Position numbers and translations under genes: made by a program. A stretch of DNA of 34,174 nt. Origin: an uncultured bacterium. GTDB taxonomy: Bacteria > Verrucomicrobiota > Lentisphaeria > Victivallales > UBA1829. Below the pieces are notes generated by a model, which did not search any database, was not told the origin of the DNA, and saw only the letters and a list, made by a program, of their open reading frames with translations. Where the stretch lies: contig URNX01000037.1 in NCBI GenBank assembly GCA_900549415.1, positions 1-34,174 on the forward strand, written 5' to 3'. This document shows positions 33,383-34,174 of the stretch, piece after piece. The number at the start of each line of letters is the position of its first letter. Within the stretch, counting starts at the first letter, position 1.

Positions 33383-34084
33383 TTAGAATGTAAGCCGGTT
33401 GTAGTTCCGGTCGATATAGTATCCTTGGCCGTTGTACTGGACCTTTATTTGCGCCTTCCCGGCGGTCTGGACGCTCCCGTCGAGCATCAGGAAATTGGCC
33501 CGTTGCGAATGGCGGATATGAACGGAAGCTTCATTGCCCAAAGTGAGATAGACGGCGCACTGACGGTACGGGGAAAAACGGATGGACAGATTGTCTCCGA
33601 TCCAGATCGTTCTGCTCGGACTTCCGTAGACGATCCAGTTTACGTTCTGCTGACGGCATACGGATGTTTTCTTTGCATATTTCCAGGAGTTTTCGTCATC
33701 GTAAGAGCCGCCGTATCCGCCGAGGTTGACATTCATTCCGTATGCTTGTTCATTAAAACTTGTTTCTGTGACGATCGGCTGCGTCGGGCACTGCATGATT
33801 TTATACGGAACGGGATCTTTCCAGTGTGTTTCCGTCCCTTTTTTCTGAGCGTAGCCGAGCATGACCAGTGTTTGCGGCCAGTTGCGCAGAGCACCGTTTA
33901 CCCGGTTCCCGTACGGTTTCAGCATCCAGTCTTCGTTGTCGTTTGTGTAGAATTCCAGCATGAGTCCAGACTGCTTGAGGTTGCCCGAACATGTGATTGC
34001 ACGCGCTTTTTCCCGCGCTGCATTCAGGGCCGGAAGAAGCATGCCTGCGAGAATTGCGATGATGGCAATTACCACTATAATCAC
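33383..34084 (-). pseudogene. Type II secretion-like pseudopilin, N terminus removed by a mobile-element junction
   Basis: The frame holds 233 codons. It begins inside the conserved N-terminal helix: VVIAIIAILAGMLLPALNAA, then REKARAITCSGNLKQ, the signature of the pseudopilins abundant in Lentisphaerota. The body has a variable domain and the typical end motif RANFLMLDGSV. The prepilin peptidase site and the FTLIELL part are missing. The frame upstream reads stop-CAA-GTG-ATT-ATA, with no ribosome site before the GTG. A serine recombinase gene starts 59 bases beyond, facing outward. The rest of the pilin gene is expected on the other side of the inserted element. Without its leader peptide the product cannot be processed or assembled, so it is treated as a disrupted gene. 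Confidence 0.8.
34054..34081 (+). promoter_or_regulatory. Candidate junction-spanning promoter for the serine recombinase
   Basis: TTGCGA (34054-34059) lies in the retained pilin sequence and TATAAT (34076-34081) lies at or beyond the junction, 16 bases apart. A second TATAAT (34095-34100) lies wholly in the inserted side but has a poor -35 box. Both would read into the recombinase gene at 34143. Confidence 0.4.
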
Positions 34085-34142
34085 TTGTTAAATATATAAT
34101 ACAGTGTATATTAACACACAAACAACATGAGGAGAAACAACC

Positions 34143-34174
34143 ATGAAAGCACTGATCTATGCACGGCAAAGCAG
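34143..34174 (+). CDS. Serine recombinase/integrase, N-terminal end only (cut by the window edge)
   Basis: Only ten codons are visible: MKALIYARQS. This matches the opening of serine recombinases, where a first beta strand leads to Y-x-R-x-S with Arg8 and the catalytic Ser10. A strong AGGAG site sits eight bases before the ATG. Large serine recombinases often begin in this way (YARQSSG...), but the length and subtype cannot be judged from this fragment. It points away from the truncated pseudopilin, the expected position of an integrase gene at one end of an integrated element. Confidence 0.7.
   Translation, partial: MKALIYARQS

Noticed and set aside
33383..34084. Treating the pseudopilin as intact with a GTG start at 34084
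   Set aside because: No ribosome site precedes the GTG, a stop lies two codons upstream, and the prepilin peptidase motif is missing.
1..34174. CRISPR array, tRNA or rRNA genes
   Set aside because: No regularly spaced repeats, cloverleaf-like sequences or rRNA-like stretches were seen on either strand.

Overview
The window looks like the chromosome of an anaerobic, gut-type member of the Lentisphaerota (Victivallales, Victivallis-like). This is inferred from content, not from a marker gene. The signs are a type II secretion-like pseudopilin whose remnant reads VVIAIIAILAGMLLPALNAARE, very large secreted glycoside hydrolases with atypical N-terminal modules, many AraC and LacI regulators, sialate O-acetylesterase and Na+/solute symporter families, and a pyruvate:ferredoxin oxidoreductase. 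Base composition is moderately GC-rich, so long open frames appear antisense to nearly every real gene. No tRNA, rRNA or CRISPR array was seen.

Layout. (1) 1-170: decayed IS256/Mutator-type transposase fragment. (2) 185-8350, all on the minus strand: an energy-metabolism block. A three-gene operon encodes NuoE-like, NuoF-like and 2Fe-2S/GltD-like subunits, the composition of the Sporomusa-type Nfn (Stn/NfnABC) electron-bifurcating transhydrogenase. It is followed by pyruvate:ferredoxin oxidoreductase on its own promoter, behind an unusual 5' leader hairpin. Together they would make reduced ferredoxin from pyruvate and balance it against NADH and NADPH. (3) 8422-11213: an AraC regulator divergent from a sugar isomerase/epimerase-like TIM barrel and a Gfo/Idh/MocA dehydrogenase. 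(4) 11295-13087: a small secreted beta-rich protein and a second AraC regulator. (5) 13265-23448, plus strand: a glycan and sugar catabolism run with a secreted clan-A hydrolase, a GH10-like protein, L-rhamnose isomerase, a ureidoglycolate lyase-like protein, a GH130 phosphorylase, a GH36-like alpha-galactosidase and a GH43-like protein. (6) 23460-25418: two tandem LacI-type regulators, divergent from an SSS-family symporter (25608-27878). (7) 27954-34084, minus strand: sialate O-acetylesterase, a second giant secreted clan-A hydrolase and a pseudopilin.

The right edge holds the most striking event. The pseudopilin is cut exactly at its conserved N-terminal methylation segment (FTLIELLVVIAIIAIL in intact relatives). 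Immediately beyond, reading outward, a serine recombinase gene begins (MKALIYARQS...). This looks like one end of a serine-integrase mobile element that uses a conserved prepilin sequence as its attachment site, with most of the element outside the window.

Other regulatory structure includes a 12-bp perfect palindrome just inside the rhaA transcript, back-to-back divergent promoters sharing a palindrome at 13140, a one-helical-turn direct repeat upstream of the symporter promoter, and mutually exclusive stems in the GH130-GH36 gap. Domain and function calls come from reading motifs; no database search was run.
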